A DNA stretch of 64,000 bases from Toxotes chatareus (lineage: Eukaryota > Chordata > Actinopteri > Toxotidae): assembly GCA_016801885.1 (NCBI GenBank), contig CM028890.1:15306001-15370000 (forward strand). The letters run 5' to 3'. Of the stretch, positions 36,343 through 52,355 are shown in pieces (the first letter of the stretch is position 1; each line of letters starts with the position of its first letter). The translations under genes and the position numbers were made by a program. The notes below the pieces were generated by a model, which worked only from the letters and a program-made list of their open reading frames with translations, did no database searches and was not told the DNA's origin.

Positions 36343-38010
36343 GTAAAAGCGGGAGGAACTCACAGGGGGCCCCAATGAATATACTGTAATTTCACTGTAC
36401 GTTTGTTAATCATCACATTGTTGGTGTTACTGCTTTGCTGTTATTCTGCACAGTGATGTTGGTATGTGTCGGATTTGTCACGAGGGAGCTGGAGGAGAGA
36501 CACTACTCTCGCCCTGCGACTGCACAGGAACGCTGGGTAAAGTGCACAAGAGCTGCTTGGAGAAGTGGCTGTCCTCCTCCAACACCAGCTACTGTGAACT
36601 CTGTCACACAGAGTTCACTGTTGAACGGCGACCACAACCACTCACACAGGTTAGAGAGCTCTTACTGGGAGGATGTTTCTCCTGTCTTTTTTTGTTTGTA
36701 AGAGGTGGAAGTTAGCAATACTAATTTGTGTGCCAACAAGTTGATGTTAGATGATTTGCTCATATGATGAGATGATTGCCTGGCCTTGTAATAAGAGTTC
36801 TTTATTCATAAGACTTGTTTTCAGTATCATCAGTGCACTCATATTAGTCATGCAGTAAACTGACACCTTATTAATGTTCTTATACTTGGCAGAATTTTGT
36901 TGTTATTGTCTTTGCACACTGAGACACATCGATCAACCAGATTAATACTGTTGAAAGCTAATTTTCTGTTGAACCCATGATTTTTGTTACGTTGTTTGTG
37001 ACCAGTGGCTGAAGGACCCCGGCCCTCGCAGTGAGAAGCGCACGCTGCTGTGCGACATGGCCTGCTTCCTTCTCATCACGCCACTGGCAGCCATCTCCGG
37101 CTGGCTGTGTCTTAGGGGAGCCCAGGACCACCTGCAGTTGAAGAGCAGACTCGAAGCTGTTGGCCTCATCGCCCTCACCATCGCCCTCTTCACCATCTAC
37201 ATCCTCTGGACACTGGTAACCAATGCATGCAAGTTATTCCCCTGTAATTTAGGAAACAGACACGTTCCTGTAGTTGTGTTCAAATGCTGGCAGAGAGTGA
37301 ATGTCTTTCTCTTCAGGCATTTTCACACTCGCAAGTTAGTCCTAGTGTTTTATGTGTTTGTTTTTTTCCTGATGTAGATGTAGAAGATAGTCATGAACTG
37401 GCTCAAGCACAGTGCAAAGAGTATCAGCACCACAGATTTATGTTCTTCACATGATTATTGTAGAGATTGTGTTATTGCTTTATGGACCCAGTATGATAGT
37501 ATGAGAATTGTAAAAATGAGCTGGCTTTTGCTCTGCACTTTTCTTTATCTGAACTTCACTGGATTCTTTAAAATTAGGATGTACTGTTGATCTGAAACCT
37601 TATCCAGAAACTTAATCCTTCAGTCTTCTGCAAAGGAATAATAAAAAATGACTAATTGCAAAAGATAAGCCTTTCTGCTTACAGCTTGTGAGCACCTGTC
37701 ATGCAGAAGTTGCAGCTTCAGCATTTCATTCCTGTCCTACATCCGTACTACTCTGTCTCAAATATCTCGGTGTCAGTTTTACTGATGTCTGTCTTTTCGT
37801 CCTTCGTCACCTCCCGTCTTGCCCCCCTCCCACTATTCATCCATTCAATCTCAGGTGTCATTTCGGTATCACTGTCAGTTGTACTCCGAGTGGAGGAGGA
37901 CCAATCAGAAAGTGCGTCTGCTCATGCCTGACATGAAAGGGGCGCACACCACCCAGCGTTCGGTGCCGACCAAGTCGACCAAGAAAATGACTGATGAGAC
38001 CATCGTATGA
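36158..38010 (+). CDS. marchf2: membrane-associated RING-CH E3 ubiquitin ligase MARCHF2 (four coding exons)
   Basis: The spliced frame is 747 nt, 248 aa (human about 246). The N terminus has GCCHLPGSLCDYSG, as in MARCHF2. The C4HC3 RING-CH finger spans residues 67-112 with ligands C67, C70, C83, C85, H93, C96, C109 and C112. The region ITPLAAISGWLCLRGAQDHL and a second hydrophobic segment near 178-197 form two membrane spans. The tail VSFRYHCQLYSEWRRTNQKV is conserved, and the protein ends ETIV, a class I PDZ ligand. The family ubiquitinates membrane proteins in the ER, endosomes and plasma membrane and steers them to lysosomes. GAQDHLQL and the tail distinguish it from MARCHF3. Splicing is GT-AG with chained phases. 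Confidence 0.97.
36454..36649 (+). CDS. marchf2: marchf2 RING-CH exon
   Basis: Residues 62-127. It holds the entire zinc finger, from CRICHEG to CELCHTEF, including the HKSCLEKWL core, so the catalytic domain is a single exon. Donor GTTAGA. Confidence 0.96.
37006..37215 (+). CDS. marchf2: marchf2 transmembrane exon
   Basis: Residues 128-197, starting WLKDPGPRSEKRTL and containing both membrane-spanning segments with their short loop. Phase 0 at both ends. Confidence 0.96.
37855..38010 (+). CDS. marchf2: marchf2 terminal coding exon
   Basis: Residues 198-248: VSFRYHCQLYSEWRRTNQKV, a basic cytosolic tail and the PDZ-binding end ETIV followed by TGA. Confidence 0.95.
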   Translation: MSFRYHCQLYSEWRRTNQKVRLLMPDMKGAHTTQRSVPTKSTKKMTDETIV

Positions 38011-39138
38011 GTGCAAAGCAGTGGCAAGAGGAATATTTAAAAATAACGCCCACTGAAGCACTCTCTAAAAACAAATCATATAAATGAACTTTTGCACTTC
38101 ATATGGACCATTCTGAGAGGGAAAAGCTACTTTCTCCTTCTGTTTTCTTTTATTGAAGCACTTGATGTAAACTACTAAGGTATTGACCAACCACAAGAGT
38201 GGTTTTGGGAAGAACTCATTCCGGAGTCATGTCGATGTTGAAACACAGAGTTGTCATCGGACAGCCAGTGCTGGGATGTGAACGACCGAACACATGGATA
38301 ATGGACTAACCAGCCAAACTCTATGTCCGTGACACAAACTTATGAAATACTAAGACACAAGCTAATGTAGCAGGATATAACTGAATCAGCATGCTACTAC
38401 AGTATAATATGAAACATATTCACACTACCTATAATTCCCCCATGCCCCTTCACAATGTATTTAGCTGTTTTTGAACAATGGGCAACCAATAGCCCAGCGG
38501 AGGATAATTATCTAAAAACATGATTGACAAAGTCTATCTGTGAATATTCTTTCTTGACAAATAGAGGACGACAGTCTCTCCTACCAATGTTCTTGTCTAT
38601 AATCTGAACCCTTTTAAAGTTTCCAGGTAAAGCTTTATCATTGCTGTCTAAACAGTGACACTAATCATTTTTCTGTTTAGACAGCAGCTGAGACATCACA
38701 TATCTATCACACGTGTTCGGGGTCAGTGAAGATTGTAGTATATGGAATAATACTAACTGCATCCGTAAAGCGGCAGCACAGTATCGCATAAGAAAAAGTA
38801 TTGACAGTGTGGAAAAGTGTTTACACTCCAATTGGATGATGTGTCTCCCATTGTCATAAGAGTGCATTAGCAAACGGCCCTGCTCCACTTGTAAATGCAC
38901 CATTCATAAATTGAACTGCCTAGCAATGACCAGTAGTAATGTCCTACATTGCAAGAGATGCAATTTTAAATAGAAGAGAAACAGTGTTCTGAATAGTGAG
39001 ATTACTCCATAAAGGTACAAAAGAGAAACGTGTTTTGAGATGTCAGTCGATGTACGCAGCACATGCTAAACAAAGTATTTTGTGTTATTGTAGTCTTCCT
39101 GCTGCATCCCCTGGAAAGTTGGGTTATTGTGCAATAAA
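38011..39138 (+). other. marchf2: marchf2 3' UTR with AATAAA signal
   Basis: Non-coding sequence after the stop codon. The first good AATAAA on the plus strand is at 39,133-39,138 in a GCAATAAAAC context, giving a 3' UTR of roughly 1.1 kb. Confidence 0.6.
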
Positions 39139-39511
39139 ACAAGAGGGACTCCTGGACTCAGTGTGAACTGTGACTTGACTGGTGGTTTTAGCTATTTCTG
39201 TTTCTTGTGAGCTCCATTTAGTCTTTAGAAATACATCTAATAATCAAATGTGATGGAGTATAACAAAGTGTATTTGCTGAAGTACCACATTCAATTTGAC
39301 AGTTTGGAGATATTTGTACTTCAGTGTATCCATTTTATACTACTTTTTACTTCCGCTACATTTCAGATGCAAATATTTTACTGTTTATTGTGCAACATTT
39401 ATTTACAAGGTATATTTGCTGGTCACTTTACCGATTAAGATTTTTCATACATATTATTTTACATAATACTGCATAACCTTTTAAAATATGATGTACTGTT
39501 GAAGATTTAAC

Positions 39512-39600
39512 CAGTGGTTCCCAACCCTATGGACTTGTTACCCCTAACAAAAAATGCAGAGTATAGTTGGGGCCCCTCGTCATATTTTAGATCATCTGTT
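39512..39600 (+). repeat. hAT-like transposon end
   Basis: Begins CAGTGGTTCCCAACCC, the usual terminus of many non-autonomous hAT elements, followed by TTACCCCTAAC and a GGCCCC block. No matching inverted end was found nearby, so this is a fragment. It lies between the marchf2 and rab11b 3' ends. Confidence 0.5.
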
Positions 39601-40492
39601 AGTCTGTCAGTTATAACTGAGGCATCTTCCCCTCTAAACTTCTCAAAAAGTTTAAGGCTGAAACCGTTCAATATTCTAATATATCACTAAAAGATTAGAG
39701 CAAGCTCACTAGAACACCGATTTTCATAGCAGAATTTATGCTTTTCCTCTTTCCTATCCCAATAATCATCTCATAGTCCCACAGATTAATTTTGAGACCC
39801 TTTGCAGTGGGCCAGACCCTGAGGTTACATACAAATGGTGGTCCTCTGGTAAGGTCACTGTGTAGTGGCAGAATGTCACCTTGTGTATATGCAGCTAAAA
39901 CGAAAAAAAAAAAACACACAGAAAAGTAATATTGTAAAATTTAATTTCATGGCATTAATATAATGTATGTGAGCAGACAAGCTATCAAAATCAAAACAAA
40001 CAAAAGAATATATTTTACACAAAATGAAATAAGCATCAGTAGCGTCACAACCACTTTTGAGATGATGACTGAACTAGGACGAGGGGAGCCCAAAAACAGG
40101 ACTGCTGGTACGACTGAAACAGGCAGAATTCAAACCCAGGCCTCCAGCATGTGGCAAAAACAATCTACCAGGGAGATGTCTAGGCTTCCAGGGTCTCAGG
40201 CAAGGCTATTCTGCTACACTATTGTGGATAACTGTGGTAGCTACTTACGAGGTACCATCAGTCCTGTTTTTGCACTAGAATGTAGCAGATTGTGCCTGGG
40301 TGCGATTACAATTTGAAATCAATTCAAACACGTCTTTCAGGGATTGATCATTTGTGGCATAACACAACTGACTCCATTGATCTAAAAAGTGCAGATTCAG
40401 ACAATATTTCAACCCAGGCGGATGGAAGCATACCAACACTGTGGATTTCAATTAATAATCGACCCAGGTTGAGGAGGGACGGTTGCTATGGG

Positions 40493-45183
<4,691 letters not shown>

Positions 45184-45475
45184 TCTAGACGAGGCCGCTC
45201 CAACGCTTGTCTCCGGAAGATGATGTGTAAAAAGTACGGGTATGAATTGTCGTTATATACCAGAAAAAATAAGGTAAAGGTTTGTGCTGAGACTCTGCGC
45301 CAGTGTTGGCTGTCAAGGCAAGCTGGCCGCAGAAAGGGAGAGCTCTCAACTCTGCAGAGGGAGGGGAGGAGTCCCTGCAGTTCACATACCTTCCTCACGG
45401 GGGAGCTCTTTACTGGCATGCCAGCAGATGGCTACCATTCAGCTGTGTCCCACAGTGTGACACAGTCACATAGAG

Positions 45476-45560
45476 CAGAGGTCTTCAACAGGGGGTCCGC
45501 GGGGGTACTGCAGGGGGGTCGTGAAATCTTTGGTTGATTAGACAATTTTTTATGTATTTT
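45476..45560 (+). repeat. hAT-like transposon end
   Basis: Starts CAGAGGTCTTCAACAGGGGG then TCCGCGGGGGT, the familiar terminus of a non-autonomous hAT family in fish. The inner part is AT-rich. No clear inverted partner was seen within the next kilobase. Confidence 0.5.
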
Positions 45561-46569
45561 TTTCCCCCACAAATTTAAATGTCTTTAAAAACACTAATAT
45601 GAATTCAACATATTAGCAAATGGATAAATGGAGGCAGAAGATGTTATCTTTCAGTCAGAAATGCACACATTTAGCGCCACACAGGAACTCTCTCAAGCTG
45701 GGCACCGGTTCACTCACTGCACGAGACTTGACCTGTCCCTCCAAGCCTCCTGCACACTAAGAGGAGGACCCGCCCCTTTCGCTGCTGTGCCAGTCATTTG
45801 GCACAATTCATCTGGCCTAGAACCTATTCAGTCACTTTGCATTTACATGTAAAATGTTATGCATTGCCAAAGCATTTGATGGTGGACATGTATGTGTGTG
45901 CAAAATCATAACTGAAAGAATATTCACAATTAAAATTTTATTTTAGATACATTAGTGTGGTACCTCAGTTTTATCAGGCAGTGAAAAAATGATTTCATCC
46001 CACAGAACTATTTAAAGAAACCATGTTTTAGAGGAAAATAACAGACAAATGGGAAAATGTTACTCTGAAGATATTTTGTAGTCACATGTTGGGACAGAGA
46101 TTATCCTGAAGCACGTCTACTCTGTGCTTTAGCCTTGTAACAGAAACACCAAGGGCACTGCATGCACCAGTGCTGATTTTCTGAGTTGTTTTCAGTTCTT
46201 CGTGAATAAACTATACTTGAGAACCCAGGACATAAACAATAACATGTAGTATGAATGCCAACATAAAGCAGCAGAAAACTGGAGTGATGCAAATAAACAA
46301 GAAAACAATCAGACTGGGGGGTAAGCTACGCAAAATTTATCAACAGGCACAAAACCCCCCCACTAAAGGACACTCAGGTTTTTTCGAGCTTTTCTCTTTT
46401 TGCGCTGTTATCAATAACAGACATATAATTCTTATTTCTATAGCCAGAGAAATACAAAGCCATAATTATAATGAAGTGTACCAATAGAGCAACTTAATGT
46501 CTTAAATGATCCGATTTCCTCTTTAAGGACACCTTAGTGTTGTATAAAATACGTGTATGTATTTATTTA

Positions 46570-46593
46570 TTGGGTTTTTTTTTTTTTTTTTTT
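46570..46593. repeat. poly-T run
   Basis: Long T tract just upstream of the timm44 promoter elements. Confidence 0.9.
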
Positions 46594-46739
46594 GTTTGGT
46601 TTTTTGTGGATCTTCCCTTTAAAGTCGGACTGACAGTTTGCCCCGCCTCCATTCCACCAGCTCTCCTCCTATTGGTCAAGCGGAAGGTCAGCTGCTGCAG
46701 GCAGGACGCACGTGCTGCTCCGCGCATTTCAAGATCAAG

Positions 46740-46769
46740 ATGGCAGCCTCGGTGTGTCGGTGCTACGAG
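46740..46769 (+). CDS. timm44: timm44 exon 1 (start codon)
   Basis: Encodes only MAASVCRCYE, the start of the presequence, followed by GTGAGA. The next exon continues LVGRRALALCSRPL in phase 0, which supports the start despite the shortness. Confidence 0.85.
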
Positions 46770-49700
46770 GTGAGACACTCATTCATGTCCTTCAGTGCAG
46801 GTCCCAAGTCTCCAGGAGATAGTGTGGTGAAGGGAACAGGCACAGACGGATTTACATTTAGTCTTTTTCCGTCCAGTTGTGTGGAGGTGATTCTGTAAGG
46901 TGTTTATTGTATGCAGATAGAGAGCGAGATGTCGGTTAGCAAAGGCCCGGTTACACCAGACTCTCGGCAGAGCTTCTTCTTTAGCTAAAAACGTCTGAAA
47001 TTAACATTTAGTTTCATGTTTGTAGGTGGGAGTAAGTCCAGGTGTCTGGACTTAGACCGGATTACATTTGGTTTAAAAGGAAGCCGGTTAGACTCATACA
47101 TGTAGGCAGGTATTAAAGCAGCGTTTCAGTGACCAGTTGTTATGAAACATAACAGGTGGGACAGATTTAATAATCTTAGTATATAACTTAAGTTAATCTC
47201 TTGATATAGAGTGATGTTACAACTAAGCGACCCGTCAGATTCAGTGACCTGACTAGGTGATTTAGCTATCTTGTCAGTGCCAGTGGTTTTATCAGTTAAT
47301 CGCATATTGTAATGTGACAGCTGTTACCAAACACGGTGACCAAAGCTTCAGAAACAGAAACTGCTCGGATAGCTGGTGTTTTGATAGAAACAGGGTCCAA
47401 AGTAAACATTACTGGTCTGAATGCTTGACTCCTACAGTAAGAGCTGCGGCTAACTCTGTTATGCTGTGAGTTGCTTTTTTCCCATTTAATATCTTTGCTC
47501 ATTATTGTGGAGGGACCACTTATCATCTGCATCTGTATAGTGTGTTCATAATACTTATTTAACTGTACATTCTGTTATAGAACACTCATCTGTATATCAT
47601 GTTTATTGTATATATCTACTGTGAATACTGTATATCTTGCACTTGCTTTTTTTTTTTTTTTTTGCCATATCCTGTACTTGCTGCTTTTGCACTTCTGGTT
47701 AGATGCTAAACTGCATTTCGTTACCCTGTCTCTGTACATGTGTAATGACAATTAAGTTGAATCTAATCTAATCTTATCAGTAGCTCATAAATCATCTTTC
47801 ACTGATTGTCCATCCACTGCAGTGTTGGTTGAGCTGATATTTGTTACTAACAGTGACTTTCTCTTCATGGCAGCTGGTTGGCAGACGTGCCTTGGCCCTC
47901 TGCTCCCGGCCTCTGGTCTCCTCAGTATGGAGAGGAGATGCATACAAGTTACACAGGAGCCCAGATGCAGCTGTGCAGGTACATGCTGACAGCTCCCATT
48001 CACCTATTAAAGGACACATACTCAGTGTCGGTTACATCAAAGAAAATGATCAGTTATTTGTGTAACTTGTGTGTGCAACTATTCCTTCCTCCAGTGTCCC
48101 AGACAGATAAAGAAGGGCTTGCCAGTTGCAACATGTGGATAATCTCTTTCTGCTTGTCTCATTAGGTACGATATGCTTCAGGACGTAAAGGTTTTCTGGG
48201 AGAGTTTGTGGATAACCTTCGTCAGGAGTTCAGTAAGAATCAGGAGATGAAGGAGAACATAAAGAAGTTCAGAGAAGAAGCCAAGAGGCTTGAGGAGTCT
48301 GATGCTCTCCAGCAGGCCCGCAGGAAATATGTAAGAACATTATTCGAGCCATCTCTGATTTTGTGTCTAGTAATGTTTCTTTGTGTCACATTAACATTGT
48401 ATTGGTTTGTTTTGTTTGTTTTCTTTCTTTCTTTCATAAGAAATCTATAGAGGCTGAAACAGTGAAGACTTCAGAGGTGTTAAAGAAGACCTTTGGCTCC
48501 CTGACAGACACCGTCAAAGAAGTAAGTTATCATCACTTCCTTGGTTTACCAATATAACAGTCATACTTTTTCACAGTGGCTGCAGATTGGTCTCATATTC
48601 ATATGTAAACATAATGAGTGATTTCTCAATTCCAATATTAAAGTGTTAGATTGTTCAATTTCTGAAAAACTCAAGTACCTTTTTTGTCATTTTTACCATA
48701 GGGTCTTGAGGAGGTGAGTCGCACTGACATCGGGAAGAAGATCAAGGAAGGTGTGGAGGAGGCAGCCAGGACAGCCATGCACTCTGCTGAGTCTGTTTCC
48801 AAAGGAGGAGAAAAACTGGGCAGGACCAGCGCATTCAGGGCCATCTCACAGGTTAGAAATTACAAAAAAAAAACCCCACACAGTTCTGGTTATCTCACCT
48901 TGTTATTGTTGGTGTAATTTGTAGAATTTGTTATTTCTTTGGTACAGTATGGAAAGCAAATGCATAATATAAGAATGGCCAGTTTTGCAGGACTTTACTC
49001 AGAAACCATGGGGCTTATAGATCAAAATATGTACTTTTGAAGTTAGGTTTTTCCACACAGTAAAACCCAGACTGCATACTCAAACAAAAATTTTGTATTT
49101 AATGGTTTGGTATGAATATTTTATATGTACCATGTCACTGTGTGTCTTCTCTGTAGAGTGTGGAAACCATGAAGAAGGAGATAGAGGTCGGTGATGCCGG
49201 CCCGTACAGGGCTCCATCTCAGCTGCGGAAGAGAAGCGATTTCTCCTCTAAAGGAGCAGACAGCGACTCCAGAGTGTTCGAGGCCAATGAGTGAGTTGGA
49301 ACTCAGACCTGTTTTCACTCTCACCTCGACTTTTTCATAGGAGCATCAAATACAGTAATAATATATCATAGCACCATTTGCTGTAAACATCTGTAATAAT
49401 CTGAGTGATTTGTGTGTTTGTATGTGTTATTCAGAGAGGCTATGGGTGTGGTTCTCCACAAGGATTCAAAGTGGTACCAGCAGTGGAAGGACTTCAAGGA
49501 CAATAACGTAGTTTTTAACAGTAAGAAAATCCCATGGATTTATTAGTTCAGACACTATGGAGTTAGTGTTATATAATGGATCACCTCCAGTATGCACGTG
49601 TAATTTCCTTAAAAGGCAGCAGGTGGCACCAGATCCTTTGCAGTACATTGCATAATAATCTAATACAGTTCAGGCATCAGGTGAGTGGCCCATGTGCCCT

Positions 49701-52355
49701 CCCAGGTGCAGCTTTCATCCACCATTATCCCTGAAAAACACCTGTCTATATTTTTTTGTTGAACAGTTTATCCTCACCCTAGCATTCTTTCTTTTTTTCC
49801 TACAGGATTCTTTGAGATGAAGATGAAATACGATGAAAGCGATAATGCCGTCATCAGAGCATCCAGATTAGTAACCGACAGAGTCACTGATTTCCTAGGT
49901 AATGCTCCTCCATAGCTGATTTTGCAGTTACTTGTCTTTGTCTATTTTTCAATATATGGTTATCCTGACCAACATTCATTTTTATATTATTAGACTGACC
50001 AAACTGATCAACATTCAACATAACTGGCAATTTGCTCCCAAAACAGAATAAAAGCCTGAAATCTTGTTTCATAGTAGACAATAAAAGACATGCTCTATGT
50101 TGTGGCTACAGTCTTTGAGACAAATGTGGATATTAAAAAATCATAAGCAAAATATATCCCATCCGGAGCACTGAGTGATCACTGTGTTGTTGTTGGTGTG
50201 TGTTTTCCAGGTGGTCTTTTCTCAAAGACGGAAATGTCCGAGGTGCTGACAGAGATCCTGAAGGCAGACCCCACCTTTGACAAAGACTCTTTTCTCAAAC
50301 AGTGTGAGAAAGACATCATCCCTAACATACTGGAGGTAAACCAGTTTACATCTGCTACTCTCTCTCACACTGCTCTCTTTTCAGTACTCGAGAGATATTT
50401 CACTAAGAAGGTTCGCACTAGATCTGATTCAGAACATCTCTGAAGTTCAAAGGAAACTGAGCAGCAAAAGCCAATTCAGACAATTGATGGCAGGATACAC
50501 TCACTCTCAGAACAAAGGGTTTTGTGATGGAAAATGGCATGCATATAATACTGAAACAAGAAATTGGTGTTCTTGTTTAAATCAACTAAGCCAAGGATGG
50601 ATTCTGGCAGTTAGTTGGCCGCCACATCGGTTCGAAAGTGGTCTGCGTCGTCTAATTGCATCAAATGTGGTTTAATGGAATTAAGATCTGTTGTGATTAA
50701 GGCTGCAAACAACACTCCCCAGTCCACCTTGCCCTGTGACTTCATGGTTGCATGGTGTCTGTTTATATTTTTAAAACTTCCTCTGACCTGGTTTGACTGA
50801 AGTGCTAGTTACCATAGTAATTTAATAGGCAGGATTTGCTAAAATAAGTCAAGGATGCTACTAAGCTCAATGGTGAAATACCCAACAATCATTTCTAATG
50901 CCGTGTCATTATCCCTTCTGCAGGCTATGATCCGTGGAGAGCTGGATGTATTAAAAGATTGGTGCTATGAAGCTGTAAGTGATACACTTCCACCTCTACA
51001 TCTGTATTTAATCAAGGCGAGATTAATAGAGAATGAAAGGTGAATTATTACTGGCACTTCGCTTTGGTTTCGGGCACTTTCTGGGCAACCTCCATGAATT
51101 TTTCTTCTCAAAGTTATGATGTTTTTAAAAACAGTAAATCACCTTTTCAGAGAGAGAAAACCTCACAAACAAAGAACTAATATGTTGGTCCATCCATTTC
51201 ATTGGCATACAAGTATATCTGTGTGTCATTTTTCATGCCACATGCGTTTTCTTGTACCTGTTCTCAGACATACAGTCAGCTGGCCCACCCCATCCAACAG
51301 GCCAGGGCGCTCGGGCTGCTCTTCCAGTCCAAAATCCTTGACATTGATAACATAGATGTAAGTGCTTTTACATCAATCATCACACATTGTGTTGTACTTT
51401 CTGCAGTCCCACTTGTATAAATGATCTTTTCTTATATATAATATTATCTTTTTTTCAGTTTTTTTCCCTCTTAATGAATATTCAGTTCATTTACATGCAC
51501 AAAAAGTGACACAGTTACCATTTATATGTTGTTTAAGAAATCCTCTTACTGCAGAACGTGACACTAATCCTTGTTATGCTGTTCTTCTCATTTGTTTGTT
51601 CATTCTCTCCCTGTTTTGTAGCTCGCGATGGGTAAGATGATGGACCAGGGCCCAGTGTTGATCATCACCTTCCAGGCTCAGGTCATCATGGTGATCCGCA
51701 GCCCCAAAGGAGACATCGTGGAGGGAGATCCGGTCGGTCATCTCATAATTGCTGCACCAGAATAGTGACACGAAGTCATTTCAAGGAAAATAGCTTAAAG
51801 GCTTAAATTAAATGTGTTCCTTTCACATCCGTCTTTATTACTCTGAATTTCACAGGTCTGATGTATCATTACCCTCTGGCTTGTTTTACTTCATGCAACT
51901 AATTCATTACGTTAATTATTTTATATTAACGTTAACATATTGCATATAGACTGTCTATCATGTTGCAGCATACATTTTTATTACAAGCCAAGTCAGACAT
52001 CACTGTTTATTGACTCTGTTGTTTATTGTTTTCCACTGTTCAGCACCTTTGAGTTCCCAGAAAAGCGCTTTATAGATCTGATGTATTATTTATTATTATT
52101 TATTAAGGATGCCTGATAAGCTATGGTTGCTCACCGCTCTTATTCTGAAATTTGAACTGAAGTCTAGAGGAGCCTCCACCCTCCTACACTCTGTCTCTTA
52201 GGGTCTGACTCTCTGGTCTTCTCCTCCCTCAACAGGAGAAGGTGATGAGGATGATGTATGTTTGGGCGTTGTGCCGTGACCAGGAGGAGCTGAACCCCAA
52301 CGCAGCCTGGAGGCTCCTGGACATCTCCGCCTCCAGCACCGAGCAAGTCCTCTAG
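46740..52355 (+). CDS. timm44: mitochondrial import inner membrane translocase subunit TIM44 (thirteen coding exons)
   Basis: The spliced frame is 1,341 nt, 446 aa (human about 452). The N terminus is arginine-rich and short on acids, a mitochondrial presequence, up to about RYASGRKGFLGEF. A charged helical region follows (DNLRQEFSKNQEMKENIKKF). The C-terminal Tim44 domain, about residues 240-446, includes SKWYQQWKDFKDNNVVFN, RFFEMKMKYDESDNAVIRAS, AMIRGELDVLKDWCYEA and YVWALCRDQEELNP and ends TEQVL. Tim44 sits on the matrix face of the TIM23 channel and recruits mtHsp70 to drive presequence proteins inward. All splice sites are GT-AG, but the donor of coding exon 12 (GTCGGT) is weak. The first start codon is in an AAGATGG context. 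Confidence 0.97.
47530..47778 (+). repeat. 3' end of a non-LTR retrotransposon in timm44 intron 1
   Basis: Includes CTGCATTTCGTTACCCTGTC, then GTAATGACAATTAAGTTGAA and an ATCTAATCTAATC tail of short repeats. I recognise this as a very common fish LINE terminus. The class is uncertain. Confidence 0.6.
47874..47978 (+). CDS. timm44: timm44 exon 2
   Basis: Residues 11-45: LVGRRALALCSRPLVSSVWR, then GDAYKLHRSPDAAVQ. Basic and hydroxylated, as expected of a cleaved matrix-targeting presequence. Confidence 0.9.
48166..48330 (+). CDS. timm44: timm44 exon 3
   Basis: Residues 46-100: VRYASGRKGFLGEFVDNLRQ, a highly charged helix, and DALQQARRKY. This is the membrane/Hsp70-contact region of the mature protein. 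Confidence 0.95.
48441..48521 (+). CDS. timm44: timm44 exon 4
   Basis: Residues 101-127, KSIEAETVKTSEVLKKTFGS then LTDTVKE. Phase 0 at both ends. Confidence 0.94.
48702..48851 (+). CDS. timm44: timm44 exon 5
   Basis: Residues 128-177: GLEEVSRTDIGKKIKEGVEE, then AARTAMHSAESVSKGGEKLG and AFRAISQ. Amphipathic helical character. Confidence 0.95.
49157..49290 (+). CDS. timm44: timm44 exon 6
   Basis: Residues 178-222: SVETMKKEIEVGDAGPYRAP, a basic linker LRKRSDFSS and RVFEANE. Phase 2 out. Confidence 0.94.
49435..49520 (+). CDS. timm44: timm44 exon 7
   Basis: Residues 222-251: EAMGVVLHKDSKWYQQWKDF then KDNNVVFN, the beginning of the conserved C-terminal region. Confidence 0.95.
49806..49898 (+). 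CDS. timm44: timm44 exon 8
   Basis: Residues 251-282: FFEMKMKYDESDNAVIRASR then LVTDRVTDFLG. Phase 1 at both ends. Confidence 0.95.
50211..50335 (+). CDS. timm44: timm44 exon 9
   Basis: Residues 282-323: GLFSKTEMSEVLTEILKADP, then FDKDSFLKQCEKDIIPNILE, part of the Tim44-like fold. Confidence 0.95.
50924..50974 (+). CDS. timm44: timm44 exon 10
   Basis: A 51-nt exon for residues 324-340, AMIRGELDVLKDWCYEA, with a GTAAGT donor. Confidence 0.94.
51268..51357 (+). CDS. timm44: timm44 exon 11
   Basis: Residues 341-370: TYSQLAHPIQQARALGLLFQ then SKILDIDNID. Phase 0 at both ends, GTAAGT donor. Confidence 0.95.
51622..51732 (+). CDS. timm44: timm44 exon 12
   Basis: Residues 371-407: LAMGKMMDQGPVLIITFQAQ, then VIMVIRSPKGDIVEGDP. 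The donor is CCG followed by GTCGGT, with C at +3, poor against the consensus. It is retained because the next exon continues EKVMRMMYVWAL exactly as in relatives. Confidence 0.9.
52000..52105 (+). repeat. retroposon-like tail with TTA repeats in timm44 intron 12
   Basis: Contains AGCACCTTTGAGTTCCCAGA, then AAAGCGCTTTATAGATCTGA and a TTATTATTTATTA tail. It resembles fish LINE or SINE 3' ends, in which a GCTTTATA motif precedes an ATT tail. Confidence 0.4.
52236..52355 (+). CDS. timm44: timm44 exon 13 (terminal)
   Basis: Residues 408-446: EKVMRMMYVWALCRDQEELN, then AAWRLLDISASSTEQVL and TAG. This C terminus is the most conserved part of the family. Confidence 0.96.
   Translation, partial: EKVMRMMYVWALCRDQEELNPNAAWRLLDISASSTEQVL

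Larger units (their letters stand above)
45184..46739. promoter_or_regulatory. head-to-head intergenic region of rab11b and timm44
   Basis: About 1.55 kb separates the two start codons. The rab11b side is moderately CG-rich. The timm44 side has a GC box in CCCCGCCTCC near 46,641 and an inverted CCAAT box (ATTGG, 46,671-46,675), about 65 bases before the start codon. A hAT-like fragment lies between, so each gene probably has its own promoter. Confidence 0.5.

Noticed and set aside
36158..38010. Assignment to marchf3
   Set aside because: CCHLPGSLCD, GAQDHLQL and the ETIV end fit MARCHF2; MARCHF3 has GAVDHL and a different tail.
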